DNA from: Hippophae tibetana
Lineage: Eukaryota > Streptophyta > Magnoliopsida > Rosales > Elaeagnaceae
Reading direction: 5' to 3'
Assembly: GCA_037013495.1 (NCBI GenBank)
Contig: CM072805.1
Span: 11,380,601-11,444,600 of the forward strand
Length of the DNA: 64,000 nt
In this document: in pieces, positions 1-14,256 of the stretch
Position numbering within the stretch: the stretch's first letter is position 1
How the letters are laid out: each line of letters starts with the position of its first letter
Translations under genes and position numbers: made by a program
The notes under the pieces: generated by a model
The model's input: only the letters and a program-made list of their open reading frames with translations
Told to the model about the DNA's origin: nothing
Databases searched by the model: none

Positions 1-3000
1 ATTTATGGTTGAGAAAAGTCCATAATCATAAATTTAATATTACACATATGGGATTTAGAAGATTCGACCTTAACATACTAATATGACAAAATGGAATACA
101 CCGTATTGTTTGTATTAGTTCAATTGAATGATCCATATTTGACTCAAATTCAAATAAATATAGTATATATAAATATACAACTCAATTTCTATTATTATCA
201 AATAAATAGTCGATCTATCTTTGAAAAAATTCGATAGGCATAATTTTAACATTAAATAATTGAGATAAATTAAACCTAAGGTTAAAAAATGGAATTAAAT
301 AATACAAATGCAAATATGCACCTTATATGTTTCAACCATTTATTGATATGATGTCAATTTATGGTTGAGAAAAGTCCATAATCATGAATTTAACATTACA
401 CAATTGGGATTTAGAAGATTCGACCTTAACATACTAATATGACAAAATGGAATACACCGTATTGTTAATATTAGTTCATTTGAATGATCCATATTTGACT
501 CAAATTCAAATAAATATAGTATATATAAATATACAACTCAATTTCTATTATTATCAAATAAATAGTCGATCTATCTTTGAAAAAATTCGATAGGCATAAT
601 TTTAACATTAAATAATTGAGATAAATTAAACCTAAGGTTAAAAAATCGAATTAAATAATACAAATGCAAATATGCACCTTATATGTTTCAACCATTTATT
701 GATATAAAGTCAATTTATGGTTGAGAAAAGTCCATAATCATAAATTTAATATTACACATATGGGATTTAGAAGATTCGACCTTAACATACTAATATGACA
801 AAATGGAATACACCGTATTTTTTGTATTATTTCAATTGAATGATCCATATTTGACTCAAATTCAAATAAATATAGTATATATAAATATACAACTCAATTT
901 CTATTATTATCAAATAAATAGTCGATCTATCTTTGAAAAAATTCGATAGGCATAATTTTAACATTAAATAATTGAGATAAATTAAACCTAAGGTTAAAAA
1001 ATGGAATTAAATAATACAAATGCAAATATGCACCTTATATGTTTCAACCATTTATTGATATGATGTCAATTTATGGTTGAGAAAAGTCCATAATCATGAA
1101 TTTAACATTACACAATTGGGATTTAGAAGATTCGACCTTAACATACTAATATGACAAAATGGAATACACCGTATTGTTAGTATTAGTTCATTTGAATGAT
1201 CCATATTTGACTCAAATTCAAATAAATATATTATATGTAAATATACACCTCAATTTCTATTCTTATCAAATAAATAGTCTATCTATCTTTGAAAAAACTC
1301 GATAGCCATAATTTTAACATTAAACAATTGAGATTAAGTAAATCTAACGTTAAAAAATTGAATTAAATAACACAAATGCAAATATGCGCCTTATAAGTTT
1401 CAACCATTGATTGATATGATGTCAATTTATGGTTGAGAAAAGTATATAATCATGAATTTAACATTACACAATTGGGATTTAGAAGATTCGACCTTAACAT
1501 ACTAATATGACAAAATGGAATACACCGTATTGTTAGTATTAGTTCATTTGAATGATCCATATTTGACTCAAATTCAAATAAATATAGTATATATAAATAT
1601 ACAACTCAATTTCTATTATTATCAAATAAATAGTCGATCTATCTTTGAAAAAATTCGATAGGCATAATTTTAACATTAAATAATTGAGATAAATTAAACC
1701 TAAGGTTAAAAAATCGGATTAAATAATACAAATGCAAATATGCACCTTATATGTTTCAACCATTTATTGATATAAAGTCAATTTATGGTTGAGAAAAGTC
1801 CATAATCATGAATTTAATATTACACATATGGGATTTAGAAGATTCGACCTTAACATACTAATATGACAAAATGTAATACACCGTATTGTTAGTATTAGTT
1901 CATTTGAATGATCCATATTTGACTCAAATTCAAATAAATATAGTATATGTAAATATACACCTCAATTTCTATTCTTATCAAATAAATAGTCTATCTATCT
2001 TTGAAAAAATTCGATAGGCATAATTTTAACATTAAATAATTGAGATAAATTAAACCTAAGGTTAAAAAATCGAATTAAATAATACAAATGCAAATATGCA
2101 CCTTATATGTTTCAACCAATTATTGATATGATGTCAATTTATGGTTGAGAAAAGTCCATAATCATGAATTTAACATTACACAATTGGGATTTAGAAGATT
2201 CGACCTTAACATACTAATATGACAAAATGGAATACACCGTATTGTTTGTATTAGTTCAATTGAATGATCCATATTTGACTCAAATTCAAATAAATATAGT
2301 ATATATAAATATACAACTCAATTTCTATTATTATCAAATAAATAGTCGATCTATCTTTGAAAAAATTCGATAGGCATAATTTTAACATTAAATAATTGAG
2401 ATAAATTAAACCTAAGGTTAAAAAATGGAATTAAATAATACAAATGCAAATATGCACCTTATATGTTTCAACCATTTATTGATATGATGTCAATTTATGG
2501 TTGAGAAAAGTCCATAATCATGAATTTAACATTACACAATTGGGATTTAGAAGATTCGACCTTAACATACTAATATGACAAAATGGAATACACCGTATTG
2601 TTAATATTAATTCATTTGAATGATCCATATTTGACTCAAATTCAAATAAATATAGTATATATAAATATACAACTCAATTTCTATTATTATCAAATAAATA
2701 GTCGATCTATCTTTGAAACAATTCGATAGGCATAATTTTAACATTAAATAATTGAGATAAATTAAACCTAAGGTTAAAATATCGAATTAAATAATACAAA
2801 TGCAAATATGCACCTTGTATGTTTCAACCATTGATTGATATGATGTCAATTTATGGTTGAGAAAAGTATATAATCATGAATTTAACATTACACAATTGGG
2901 ATTTAGAAGATTCGACCTTAACATACTAATATGACAAAATGGAATACACCGTATTGTTAATATTAGTTCATTTGAATGATCCATATTTGACTCAAATTCA

Positions 3001-4984
3001 AATAAATATAGTATATATAAATATACAACTCAATTTCTATTATTATCAAATAAATAGTCGATCTATCTTTGAAAAAATTCGATAGGCATAATTTTAACAT
3101 TAAATAATTGAGATAAATTAAACCTAAGGTTAAAAAATGGAATTAAATGATACAAATGCAAATATGCACCTTATATGTTTCAACCATTTATTGATATGAT
3201 GTCAATTTATGGTTCAGAAAAGTCCATAATCATGAATTTAACATTACACAATTGGCATTTAGAAGATTCGACCTTAACATACTAATATGACAAAATGGAA
3301 TACACCGTATTTTTTGTATTATTTCAATTGAATGATCCATATTTGACTCAAATTCAAATAAATATAGTATATATAAATATACAACTCAATTTCTATTATT
3401 ATCAAATAAATAGTCGATCTATCTTTGAAAAAATTCGATAGGCATAATTTTAACATTAAATAATTGAGATAAATTAAACCTAAGGTTAAAAAATGGAATT
3501 AAATAATACAAATGCAAATATGCACCTTATATGTTTCAACCATTTATTGATATGATGTCAATTTATGGTTGAGAAAAGTCCATAATCATGAATTTAACAT
3601 TACACAATTGGGATTTAGAAGATTCGACCTTAACATACTAATATGACAAAATGGAATACACCGTATTGTTAGTATTAGTTCATTTGAATGATCCATATTT
3701 GACTCAAATTCAAATAAATATATTATATGTAAATATACACCTCAATTTCTATTCTTATCAAATAAATAGTCTATCTATCTTTGAAAAAACTCGATAGCCA
3801 TAATTTTAACATTAAACAATTGAGATTAAGTAAATCTAACGTTAAAAAATTGAATTAAATAACACAAATGCAAATATGCGCCTTATAAGTTTCAACCATT
3901 GATTGATATGATGTCAATTTATGGTTGAGAAAAGTATATAATCATGAATTTAACATTACACAATTGGGATTTAGAAGATTCGACCTTAACATACTAATAT
4001 GACAAAATGGAATACACCGTATTGTTAATATTAGTTCATTTGAATGATCCATATTTGACTCAAATTGAAATAAATATAGTATATATAAATATACAACTCA
4101 ATTTCTATTATTATCAAATAAATAGTCGATCTATCTTTGAAAAAATTCGATAGGCATAATTTTAACATTAAATAATTGAGATAAATTAAACCTAAGGTTA
4201 AAAAATCGAATTAAATAATACAAATGCAAATATGCACCTTATATGTTTCAACCATTTATTGATATGATGTCAATTTATGGTTGAGAAAAGTCCATAATCA
4301 TAAATTTAATATTACACATATGGGATTTAGAAGATTCGACCTTAACATACTAATATGACAAAATGGAATACACCGTATTGTTTGTATTAGTTCAATTGAA
4401 TGATCCATATTTGACTCAAATTCAAATAAATATAGTATATATAAATATACAACTCAATTTCTATTATTATCAAATAAATAGTCGATCTATCTTTGAAAAA
4501 ATTCGATAGGCATAATTTTAACATTAAATAATTGAGATAAATTAAACCTAAGGTTAAAAAATGGAATTAAATAATACAAATGCAAATATGCACCTTATAT
4601 GTTTCAACCATTTATTGATATGATGTCAATTTATGGTTGAGAAAAGTCCATAATCATGAATTTAACATTACACAATTGGGATTTAGAAGATTCGACCTTA
4701 ACATACTAATATGACAAAATGGAATACACCGTATTGTTAATATTAGTTCATTTGAATGATCCATATTTGACTCAAATTCAAATAAATATAGTATATATAA
4801 ATATACAACTCAATTTCTATTATTATCAAATAAATAGTCGATCTATCTTTGAAAAAATTCGATAGGCATAATTTTAACATTAAATAATTGAGATAAATTA
4901 AACCTAAGGTTAAAAAATCGAATTAAATAATACAAATGCAAATATGCACCTTATATGTTTCAACCATTTATTGATATAAAGTCA
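1..4984 (+). repeat. Irregular T/N/V zone, 14 units of 356 bp
   Basis: Units start at base 1 and then every 356 bp to 4629, with no length change. Heads are mostly T, N and V. Tails are alpha except in the units at 1069 and 3561, which are beta. There is no strict higher-order period, but two partial ones are visible. The units at 713, 1069 and 1425 resemble those at 3205, 3561 and 3917, a 2492 bp (7-unit) shift, sharing the rare gtattatttcaattg and the tatattatatg variant. The pair at 1 and 357 resembles the pair at 4273 and 4629, a 12-unit shift. Alpha tails alternate between endings aaaaaatgg and aaaaaatcg. No gene or other element lies here. Confidence 0.9.
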
Positions 4985-6767
4985 ATTTATGGTTGAGAAA
5001 AGTCCATAATCATAAATTTAATATTACAGATATGGGATTTAGAAGATTCGACCTTAACATACTAATATGACAAAATGGAATACACCGTATTGTTAATATT
5101 AGTTCATTTGAATGATCCATATTTGACTCAAATTCAAATAAATATAGTATATATAAATATACAACTCAATTTCTATTATTATCAAATAAATAGTCGATCT
5201 ATCTTTGAAAAAATTCGATAGGCATAATTTTAACATTAAATAATTGAGATAAATTAAACCTAAGGTTAAAAAATCGAATTAAATAATACAAATGCAAATA
5301 TGCACCTTATATGTTTCAACCATTTGTTGATATAAAGTCAATTTATGGTTGAGAAAAGTCCATAATCATGAATTTAATATTACACATATGGGATTTAGAA
5401 GATTCGACCTTAACATACTAATATGACAAAATGGAATACACCGTATTTTTTGTATTAGTTCAATTGAATGATCCATATTTGACTCAAATTCAAATAAATA
5501 TAGTATATATAAATATACAACTCAATTTCTATTATTATCAAATAAATAGTCGATCTATCTTTGAAAAAATTCGATAGGCATAATTTTAACATTAAATAAT
5601 TGAGATAAATTAAACCTAAGGTTAAAAAATCGAATTAAATAATACAAATGCAAATATACACCTTATATGTTTCAACCATTTATTGATATGATGTCAATTT
5701 ATGGTTGAGAAAAGTCCATAATCATGAATTTAACATTACACAATAGGGATTTAGAAGATTCGACCTTAACATACTAATATGAAAAAATGGAATACACCGT
5801 ATTGTTAGTATTAGTTCATTTGAATGATCCATATTTGACTCAAATTCAAATAAATATAGTATATGTAAAAATATACACCTCAATTTCTATTCTTATCAAA
5901 TAAATAGTCTATCTATGGTTGACAAAAATCGATAGCCATAATTATAACATTAAACAATTGAGATAAAGTAAATATAACGTTAAAATATTGAATTAAATAT
6001 TACAAATGCAAATATGGCACTTATAAGTTTCAACCATTTATTGATATAAAGTCAATTTATGGTTGAGAAATGTCCATAATCATGAATTTTACATTACACA
6101 ATAGGGATTTAGAAGATTCGACCTTAACATACTAATATGACAAAATGGAATACACCGTATTGTTAGTATTAGTTCATTTGAATGATCCATATTTGACTCA
6201 AATTCAAATAAATATAGTATATGTAAATATACACCTTAATTTCTATTATTATCAAATAAATAGTCGACCTATCTTTGAAAAAATTCGATAGGCATAATTT
6301 TAAAATTAAATAATTGAGATAAATTAAACCTAAGGTTAAAAAATCGAATTAAATAATACAAATGCAAATATGCACCTTATATGTTTCAACCATTTATTGA
6401 TATGATGTCAATTTATGGTTGAGAAAAGTCCATAATCATGAATTTAACATTACACAATCGGGATTTAGAATATTCGACCTTAACATACTAATATGACAAA
6501 ATGGAATACACCGTATTGTTAGTATTAGTAAATTTTGAATGATCCATATTTTACTCAAATTCAAATAAATATAGTATATATAAATATACAACTCAATTTC
6601 TATTATTATCAAATAAATAGTCGATCTATCTTTGAAAAAATTCGATAGGCATAATTTTAACATTAAATAATTGAGATAAATTAAACCTAAGGTTAAAAAA
6701 TCGAATTAAATAATACAAATGCAAATATGCACCTTATATGTTTCAACCATTTATTGATATAAAGTCA
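4985..6767 (+). repeat. Pentamer higher-order repeat, copy 1 (T-T-R-F-C)
   Basis: Units start at 4985, 5341, 5697, 6055 and 6411. The first is a T head with gttaatatta and ends with catttgttgatataaag. The second is a T head with accgtattttttg. The third is an R head with a gamma tail and is 358 bp. The fourth is an F head with gagaaatgtcc, tcgacctatc and an alpha tail. The fifth is a C head carrying agtaaattttg and is 357 bp. The sum, 1783 bp, is the period of this zone. The first unit here has acagatatggg where later copies have acacatatggg. The fourth unit has accttaatt, shared only with copy 2. Confidence 0.92.
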
Positions 6768-8905
6768 ATTTATGGTTGAGAAAAGTCCATAATCATAAAT
6801 TTAATATTACACATATGGGATTTAGAAGATTCGACCTTAACATACTAATATGACAAAATGGAATACACCGTATTGTTAATATTAGTTCATTTGAATGATC
6901 CATATTTGACTCAAATTCAAATAAATATAGTATATATAAATATACAACTCAATTTCTATTATTATCAAATAAATAGTCGATCTATCTTTGAAAAAATTCG
7001 ATAGGCATAATTTTAACATTAAATAATTGAGATAAATTAAACCTAAGGTTAAAAAATCGAATTAAATAATACAAATGCAAATATGCACCTTATATGTTTC
7101 AACCATTTGTTGATATAAAGTCAATTTATGGTTGAGAAAAGTCCATAATCATGAATTTAATATTACACATATGGGATTTAGAAGATTCGACCTTAACATA
7201 CTAATATGACAAAATGGAATACACCGTATTTTTTGTATTAGTTCAATTGAATGATCCATATTTGACTCAAATTCAAATAAATATAGTATATGTAAATATA
7301 CACCTCAATTTCTATTCTTATCAAATAAATAGTCTATCTATGGTTACAAAAATCGATAGCCATAATTTTAACATTTAACAATTGAGATAAAGTAAATCTA
7401 ACGTTAAAATATTGAATTAAATATTACAAATGCAAATATGGCACTTATAAGTTTCAACCATTTATTGATATAAAGTCAATTTATGGTTGAGAAAAGTCCA
7501 TAATCATGAATTTAATATTACACATATGGGATTTAGAAGATTCGACCTTAACATACTAATATGACAAAATGGAATACACCGTATTTTTTGTATTAGTTCA
7601 ATTGAATGATCCATATTTGACTCAAATTCAAATAAATATAGTATATATAAATATACAACTCAATTTCTATTATTATCAAATAAATAGTCGATCTATCTTT
7701 GAAAAAATTCGATAGGCATAATTTTAACATTAAATAATTGAGATAAATTAAACCTAAGGTTAAAAAATCGAATTAAATAATACAAATGCAAATATACACC
7801 TTATATGTTTCAACCATTTATTGATATGATGTCAATTTATGGTTGAGAAAAGTCCATAATCATGAATTTAACATTACACAATAGGGATTTAGAAGATTCG
7901 ACCTTAACATACTAATATGAAAAAATGGAATACACCGTATTGTTAGTATTAGTTCATTTGAATGATCCATATTTGACTCAAATTCAAATAAATATAGTAT
8001 ATGTAAAAATATACACCTCAATTTCTATTCTTATCAAATAAATAGTCTATCTATGGTTGACAAAAATCGATAGCCATAATTATAACATTAAACAATTGAG
8101 ATAAAGTAAATATAACGTTAAAATATTGAATTAAATATTACAAATGCAAATATGGCACTTATAAGTTTCAACCATTTATTGATATAAAGTCAATTTATGG
8201 TTGAGAAATGTCCATAATCATGAATTTTACATTACACAATAGGGATTTAGAAGATTCGACCTTAACATACTAATATGACAAAATGGAATACACCGTATTG
8301 TTAGTATTAGTTCATTTGAATGATCCATATTTGACTCAAATTCAAATAAATATAGTATATGTAAATATACACCTTAATTTCTATTATTATCAAATAAATA
8401 GTCGACCTATCTTTGAAAAAATTCGATAGGCATAATTTTAAAATTAAATAATTGAGATAAATTAAACCTAAGGTTAAAAAATCGAATTAAATAATACAAA
8501 TGCAAATATGCACCTTATATGTTTCAACCATTTATTGATATGATGTCAATTTATGGTTGAGAAAAGTCCATAATCATGAATTTAACATTACACAATCGGG
8601 ATTTAGAATATTCGACCTTAACATACTAATATGACAAAATGGAATACACCGTATTGTTAGTATTAGTAAATTTTGAATGATCCATATTTTACTCAAATTC
8701 AAATAAATATAGTATATATAAATATACAACTCAATTTCTATTATTATCAAATAAATAGTCGATCTATCTTTGAAAAAATTCGATAGGCATAATTTTAACA
8801 TTAAATAATTGAGATAAATTAAACCTAAGGTTAAAAAATCGAATTAAATAATACAAATGCAAATATGCACCTTATATGTTTCAACCATTTATTGATATAA
8901 AGTCA
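6768..8905 (+). repeat. Pentamer higher-order repeat, copy 2, with one extra unit
   Basis: Units start at 6768, 7124, 7479, 7835, 8193 and 8549. The order is T, [extra hybrid], T, R, F, C, so the copy is 2138 bp instead of 1783. The extra unit (7124-7478) is a T head joined to a delta tail. The F unit at 8193 keeps the accttaatt variant of copy 1, while copies 3-5 have acctcaatt. Apart from the insertion the copy matches its neighbours almost base for base by eye. Confidence 0.92.
7124..7478 (+). repeat. Hybrid unit: T head with delta tail, inserted in the pentamer
   Basis: The left part matches the second pentamer unit (tatggg head, accgtattttttg, gttcaattg). From gtatatgtaaatatacacc onward it matches a delta unit such as the one at 14257, including ggttacaaaaatcg and aacatttaac. 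The unit is 355 bp, as delta units are. The switch lies in the shared stretch between about 7243 and 7293. It is the only delta tail left of 14257. The simplest reading is unequal exchange or gene conversion with a delta unit, adding one unit to this copy. Confidence 0.85.
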
Positions 8906-10688
8906 ATTTATGGTTGAGAAAAGTCCATAATCATAAATTTAATATTACACATATGGGATTTAGAAGATTCGACCTTAACATACTAATATGACAAAATGGA
9001 ATACACCGTATTGTTAATATTAGTTCATTTGAATGATCCATATTTGACTCAAATTCAAATAAATATAGTATATATAAATATACAACTCAATTTCTATTAT
9101 TATCAAATAAATAGTCGATCTATCTTTGAAAAAATTCGATAGGCATAATTTTAACATTAAATAATTGAGATAAATTAAACCTAAGGTTAAAAAATCGAAT
9201 TAAATAATACAAATGCAAATATGCACCTTATATGTTTCAACCATTTGTTGATATAAAGTCAATTTATGGTTGAGAAAAGTCCATAATCATGAATTTAATA
9301 TTACACATATGGGATTTAGAAGATTCGACCTTAACATACTAATATGACAAAATGGAATACACCGTATTTTTTGTATTAGTTCAATTGAATGATCCATATT
9401 TGACTCAAATTCAAATAAATATAGTATATATAAATATACAACTCAATTTCTATTATTATCAAATAAATAGTCGATCTATCTTTGAAAAAATTCGATAGGC
9501 ATAATTTTAACATTAAATAATTGAGATAAATTAAACCTAAGGTTAAAAAATCGAATTAAATAATACAAATGCAAATATACACCTTATATGTTTCAACCAT
9601 TTATTGATATGATGTCAATTTATGGTTGAGAAAAGTCCATAATCATGAATTTAACATTACACAATAGGGATTTAGAAGATTCGACCTTAACATACTAATA
9701 TGAAAAAATGGAATACACCGTATTGTTAGTATTAGTTCATTTGAATGATCCATATTTGACTCAAATTCAAATAAATATAGTATATGTAAAAATATACACC
9801 TCAATTTCTATTCTTATCAAATAAATAGTCTATCTATGGTTGACAAAAATCGATAGCCATAATTATAACATTAAACAATTGAGATAAAGTAAATATAACG
9901 TTAAAATATTGAATTAAATATTACAAATGCAAATATGGCACTTATAAGTTTCAACCATTTATTGATATAAAGTCAATTTATGGTTGAGAAATGTCCATAA
10001 TCATGAATTTTACATTACACAATAGGGATTTAGAAGATTCGACCTTAACATACTAATATGACAAAATGGAATACACCGTATTGTTAGTATTAGTTCATTT
10101 GAATGATCCATATTTGACTCAAATTCAAATAAATATAGTATATGTAAATATACACCTCAATTTCTATTATTATCAAATAAATAGTCGACCTATCTTTGAA
10201 AAAATTCGATAGGCATAATTTTAAAATTAAATAATTGAGATAAATTAAACCTAAGGTTAAAAAATCGAATTAAATAATACAAATGCAAATATGCACCTTA
10301 TATGTTTCAACCATTTATTGATATGATGTCAATTTATGGTTGAGAAAAGTCCATAATCATGAATTTAACATTACACAATCGGGATTTAGAATATTCGACC
10401 TTAACATACTAATATGACAAAATGGAATACACCGTATTGTTAGTATTAGTAAATTTTGAATGATCCATATTTTACTCAAATTCAAATAAATATAGTATAT
10501 ATAAATATACAACTCAATTTCTATTATTATCAAATAAATAGTCGATCTATCTTTGAAAAAATTCGATAGGCATAATTTTAACATTAAATAATTGAGATAA
10601 ATTAAACCTAAGGTTAAAAAATCGAATTAAATAATACAAATGCAAATATGCACCTTATATGTTTCAACCATTTATTGATATAAAGTCA
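8906..10688 (+). repeat. Pentamer higher-order repeat, copy 3
   Basis: Units start at 8906, 9262, 9618, 9976 and 10332, total 1783 bp, order T-T-R-F-C. I found no difference from copy 4 by eye, which points to a recent duplication. The C unit, as in copies 1, 2 and 4, has catattttact in place of catatttgact. Confidence 0.93.
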
Positions 10689-12471
10689 ATTTATGGTTGA
10701 GAAAAGTCCATAATCATAAATTTAATATTACACATATGGGATTTAGAAGATTCGACCTTAACATACTAATATGACAAAATGGAATACACCGTATTGTTAA
10801 TATTAGTTCATTTGAATGATCCATATTTGACTCAAATTCAAATAAATATAGTATATATAAATATACAACTCAATTTCTATTATTATCAAATAAATAGTCG
10901 ATCTATCTTTGAAAAAATTCGATAGGCATAATTTTAACATTAAATAATTGAGATAAATTAAACCTAAGGTTAAAAAATCGAATTAAATAATACAAATGCA
11001 AATATGCACCTTATATGTTTCAACCATTTGTTGATATAAAGTCAATTTATGGTTGAGAAAAGTCCATAATCATGAATTTAATATTACACATATGGGATTT
11101 AGAAGATTCGACCTTAACATACTAATATGACAAAATGGAATACACCGTATTTTTTGTATTAGTTCAATTGAATGATCCATATTTGACTCAAATTCAAATA
11201 AATATAGTATATATAAATATACAACTCAATTTCTATTATTATCAAATAAATAGTCGATCTATCTTTGAAAAAATTCGATAGGCATAATTTTAACATTAAA
11301 TAATTGAGATAAATTAAACCTAAGGTTAAAAAATCGAATTAAATAATACAAATGCAAATATACACCTTATATGTTTCAACCATTTATTGATATGATGTCA
11401 ATTTATGGTTGAGAAAAGTCCATAATCATGAATTTAACATTACACAATAGGGATTTAGAAGATTCGACCTTAACATACTAATATGAAAAAATGGAATACA
11501 CCGTATTGTTAGTATTAGTTCATTTGAATGATCCATATTTGACTCAAATTCAAATAAATATAGTATATGTAAAAATATACACCTCAATTTCTATTCTTAT
11601 CAAATAAATAGTCTATCTATGGTTGACAAAAATCGATAGCCATAATTATAACATTAAACAATTGAGATAAAGTAAATATAACGTTAAAATATTGAATTAA
11701 ATATTACAAATGCAAATATGGCACTTATAAGTTTCAACCATTTATTGATATAAAGTCAATTTATGGTTGAGAAATGTCCATAATCATGAATTTTACATTA
11801 CACAATAGGGATTTAGAAGATTCGACCTTAACATACTAATATGACAAAATGGAATACACCGTATTGTTAGTATTAGTTCATTTGAATGATCCATATTTGA
11901 CTCAAATTCAAATAAATATAGTATATGTAAATATACACCTCAATTTCTATTATTATCAAATAAATAGTCGACCTATCTTTGAAAAAATTCGATAGGCATA
12001 ATTTTAAAATTAAATAATTGAGATAAATTAAACCTAAGGTTAAAAAATCGAATTAAATAATACAAATGCAAATATGCACCTTATATGTTTCAACCATTTA
12101 TTGATATGATGTCAATTTATGGTTGAGAAAAGTCCATAATCATGAATTTAACATTACACAATCGGGATTTAGAATATTCGACCTTAACATACTAATATGA
12201 CAAAATGGAATACACCGTATTGTTAGTATTAGTAAATTTTGAATGATCCATATTTTACTCAAATTCAAATAAATATAGTATATATAAATATACAACTCAA
12301 TTTCTATTATTATCAAATAAATAGTCGATCTATCTTTGAAAAAATTCGATAGGCATAATTTTAACATTAAATAATTGAGATAAATTAAACCTAAGGTTAA
12401 AAAATCGAATTAAATAATACAAATGCAAATATGCACCTTATATGTTTCAACCATTTATTGATATAAAGTCA
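10689..12471 (+). repeat. Pentamer higher-order repeat, copy 4
   Basis: Units start at 10689, 11045, 11401, 11759 and 12115, total 1783 bp, order T-T-R-F-C. It appears identical to copy 3 by eye. Class-defining variants are all retained: gttaatatta in the first unit, aatatacacc at the end of the second, the AA insertion in the third, tcgacctatc in the fourth and agtaaattttg in the fifth. Confidence 0.93.
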
Positions 12472-14256
12472 ATTTATGGTTGAGAAAAGTCCATAATCAT
12501 AAATTTAATATTACACATATGGGATTTAGAAGATTCGACCTTAACATACTAATATGACAAAATGGAATACACCGTATTGTTAATATTAGTTCATTTGAAT
12601 GATCCATATTTGACTCAAATTCAAATAAATATAGTATATATAAATATACAACTCAATTTCTATTATTATCAAATAAATAGTCGATCTATCTTTGAAAAAA
12701 TTCGATAGGCATAATTTTAACATTAAATAATTGAGATAAATTAAACCTAAGGTTAAAAAATCGAATTAAATAATACAAATGCAAATATGCACCTTATATG
12801 TTTCAACCATTTGTTGATATAAATTCAATTTATGGTTGAGAAAAGTCCATAATCATGAATTTAATATTACACATATGGGATTTAGAAGATTCGACCTTAA
12901 CATACTAATATGACAAAATGGAATACACCGTATTTTTTGTATTAGTTCAATTGAATGATCCATATTTGACTCAAATTCAAATAAATATAGTATATATAAA
13001 TATACAACTCAATTTCTATTATTATCAAATAAATAGTCGATCTATCTTTGAAAAAATTCGATAGGCATAATTTTAACATTAAATAATTGAGATAAATTAA
13101 ACCTAAGGTTAAAAAATCGAATTAAATAATACAAATGCAAATATACACCTTATATGTTTCAACCATTTATTGATATGATGTCAATTTATGGTTGAGAAAA
13201 GTCCATAATCATGAATTTAACATTACACAATAGGGATTTAGAAGATTCGACCTTAACATACTAATATGAAAAAATGGAATACACCGTATTGTTAGTATTA
13301 GTTCATTTGAATGATCCATATTTGACTCAAATTCAAATAAATATAGTATATGTAAAAATATACACCTCAATTTCTATTCTTATCAAATAAATAGTCTATC
13401 TATGGTTGACAAAAATCGATAGCCATAATTATAAAATTAAACAATTGAGATAAAGTAAATATAACGTTAAAATATTGAATTAAATATTACAAATGCAAAT
13501 ATGGCACTTATAAGTTTCAACCATTTATTGATATAAAGTCAATTTATGGTTGAGAAATGTCCATAATCATGAATTTTACATTACACAATAGGGATTTAGA
13601 AGATTCGACCTTAACATACTAATATGACAAAATGGAATACAACGTATTGTTAGTATTAGTTCATTTGAATGATCCATATTTGACTCAAATTCAAATAAAT
13701 ATAGTATATGTAAATATACACCTCAATTTCTATTATTATCAAATAAATAGTCGACCTATCTTTGAAAAAATTCGATAGGCATAATTTTAAAATTAAATAA
13801 TTGAGATAAATTAAACCTAAGGTTAAAAAATCGAATTAAATAATACAAATGCAAATATGCACCTTATATGTTTCAACCATTTATTGATATGATGTCAATT
13901 TATGGTTGAGAAAAGTCCATAATCATGAATTTAACATTACACAATCGGGATTTAGAATATTCGACCTTAACATACTAATATGACAAAATGGAATACACCG
14001 TATTGTTAGTATTAGTAAATTTTGAATGATCCATATTTTACTCAAATTCAAATAAATATAGTATATGTAAAAATATACACCTCAATTTCTATTCTTATCA
14101 AATAAATAGTCTATCAATGGTTGACAAAAATCGATAGCCATAATTTTAACATTAAACAATTGAGATAAAGTAAATCTAACGTTAAAATATTGAATTAAAT
14201 ATTACAAATGCAAATATGGCACTTATAAGTTTCAACCATTTATTGATATAAAGTCA
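12472..14256 (+). repeat. Pentamer higher-order repeat, copy 5, with hybrid last unit
   Basis: Units start at 12472, 12828, 13184, 13542 and 13898. Single-base differences from copies 3 and 4 include ataaattcaattt at the end of the first unit, ataaaattaaac in the third and caacgtatt in the fourth. The last unit begins as the C unit of the other copies but switches at the central dyad to gtatatgtaaaaatatac and a gamma tail with ctatcaatgg. It is therefore 359 bp and the copy 1785 bp. The hybrid marks the right end of the pentamer zone. Close relatives of this 359 bp unit occur at 34909 and 39540. Confidence 0.9.

Noticed and set aside
6436-6663. Open frame of 75 codons on the minus strand, repeated at 8574, 10357, 12140 and 17484
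   Set aside because: These frames lie in C units and recur with the 1783 bp satellite period. They exist because the C unit's one-base insertion and rare variants remove stops by chance. The composition is that of AT-rich satellite, with no recognisable domain or gene signals.
8906-12471. Assembly duplication as the explanation for identical pentamer copies 3 and 4
   Set aside because: Kept as a possibility but not preferred. The surrounding copies differ by ordered single-base variants and by an inserted unit, which is what real unequal exchange leaves. Only read-level data can settle it.
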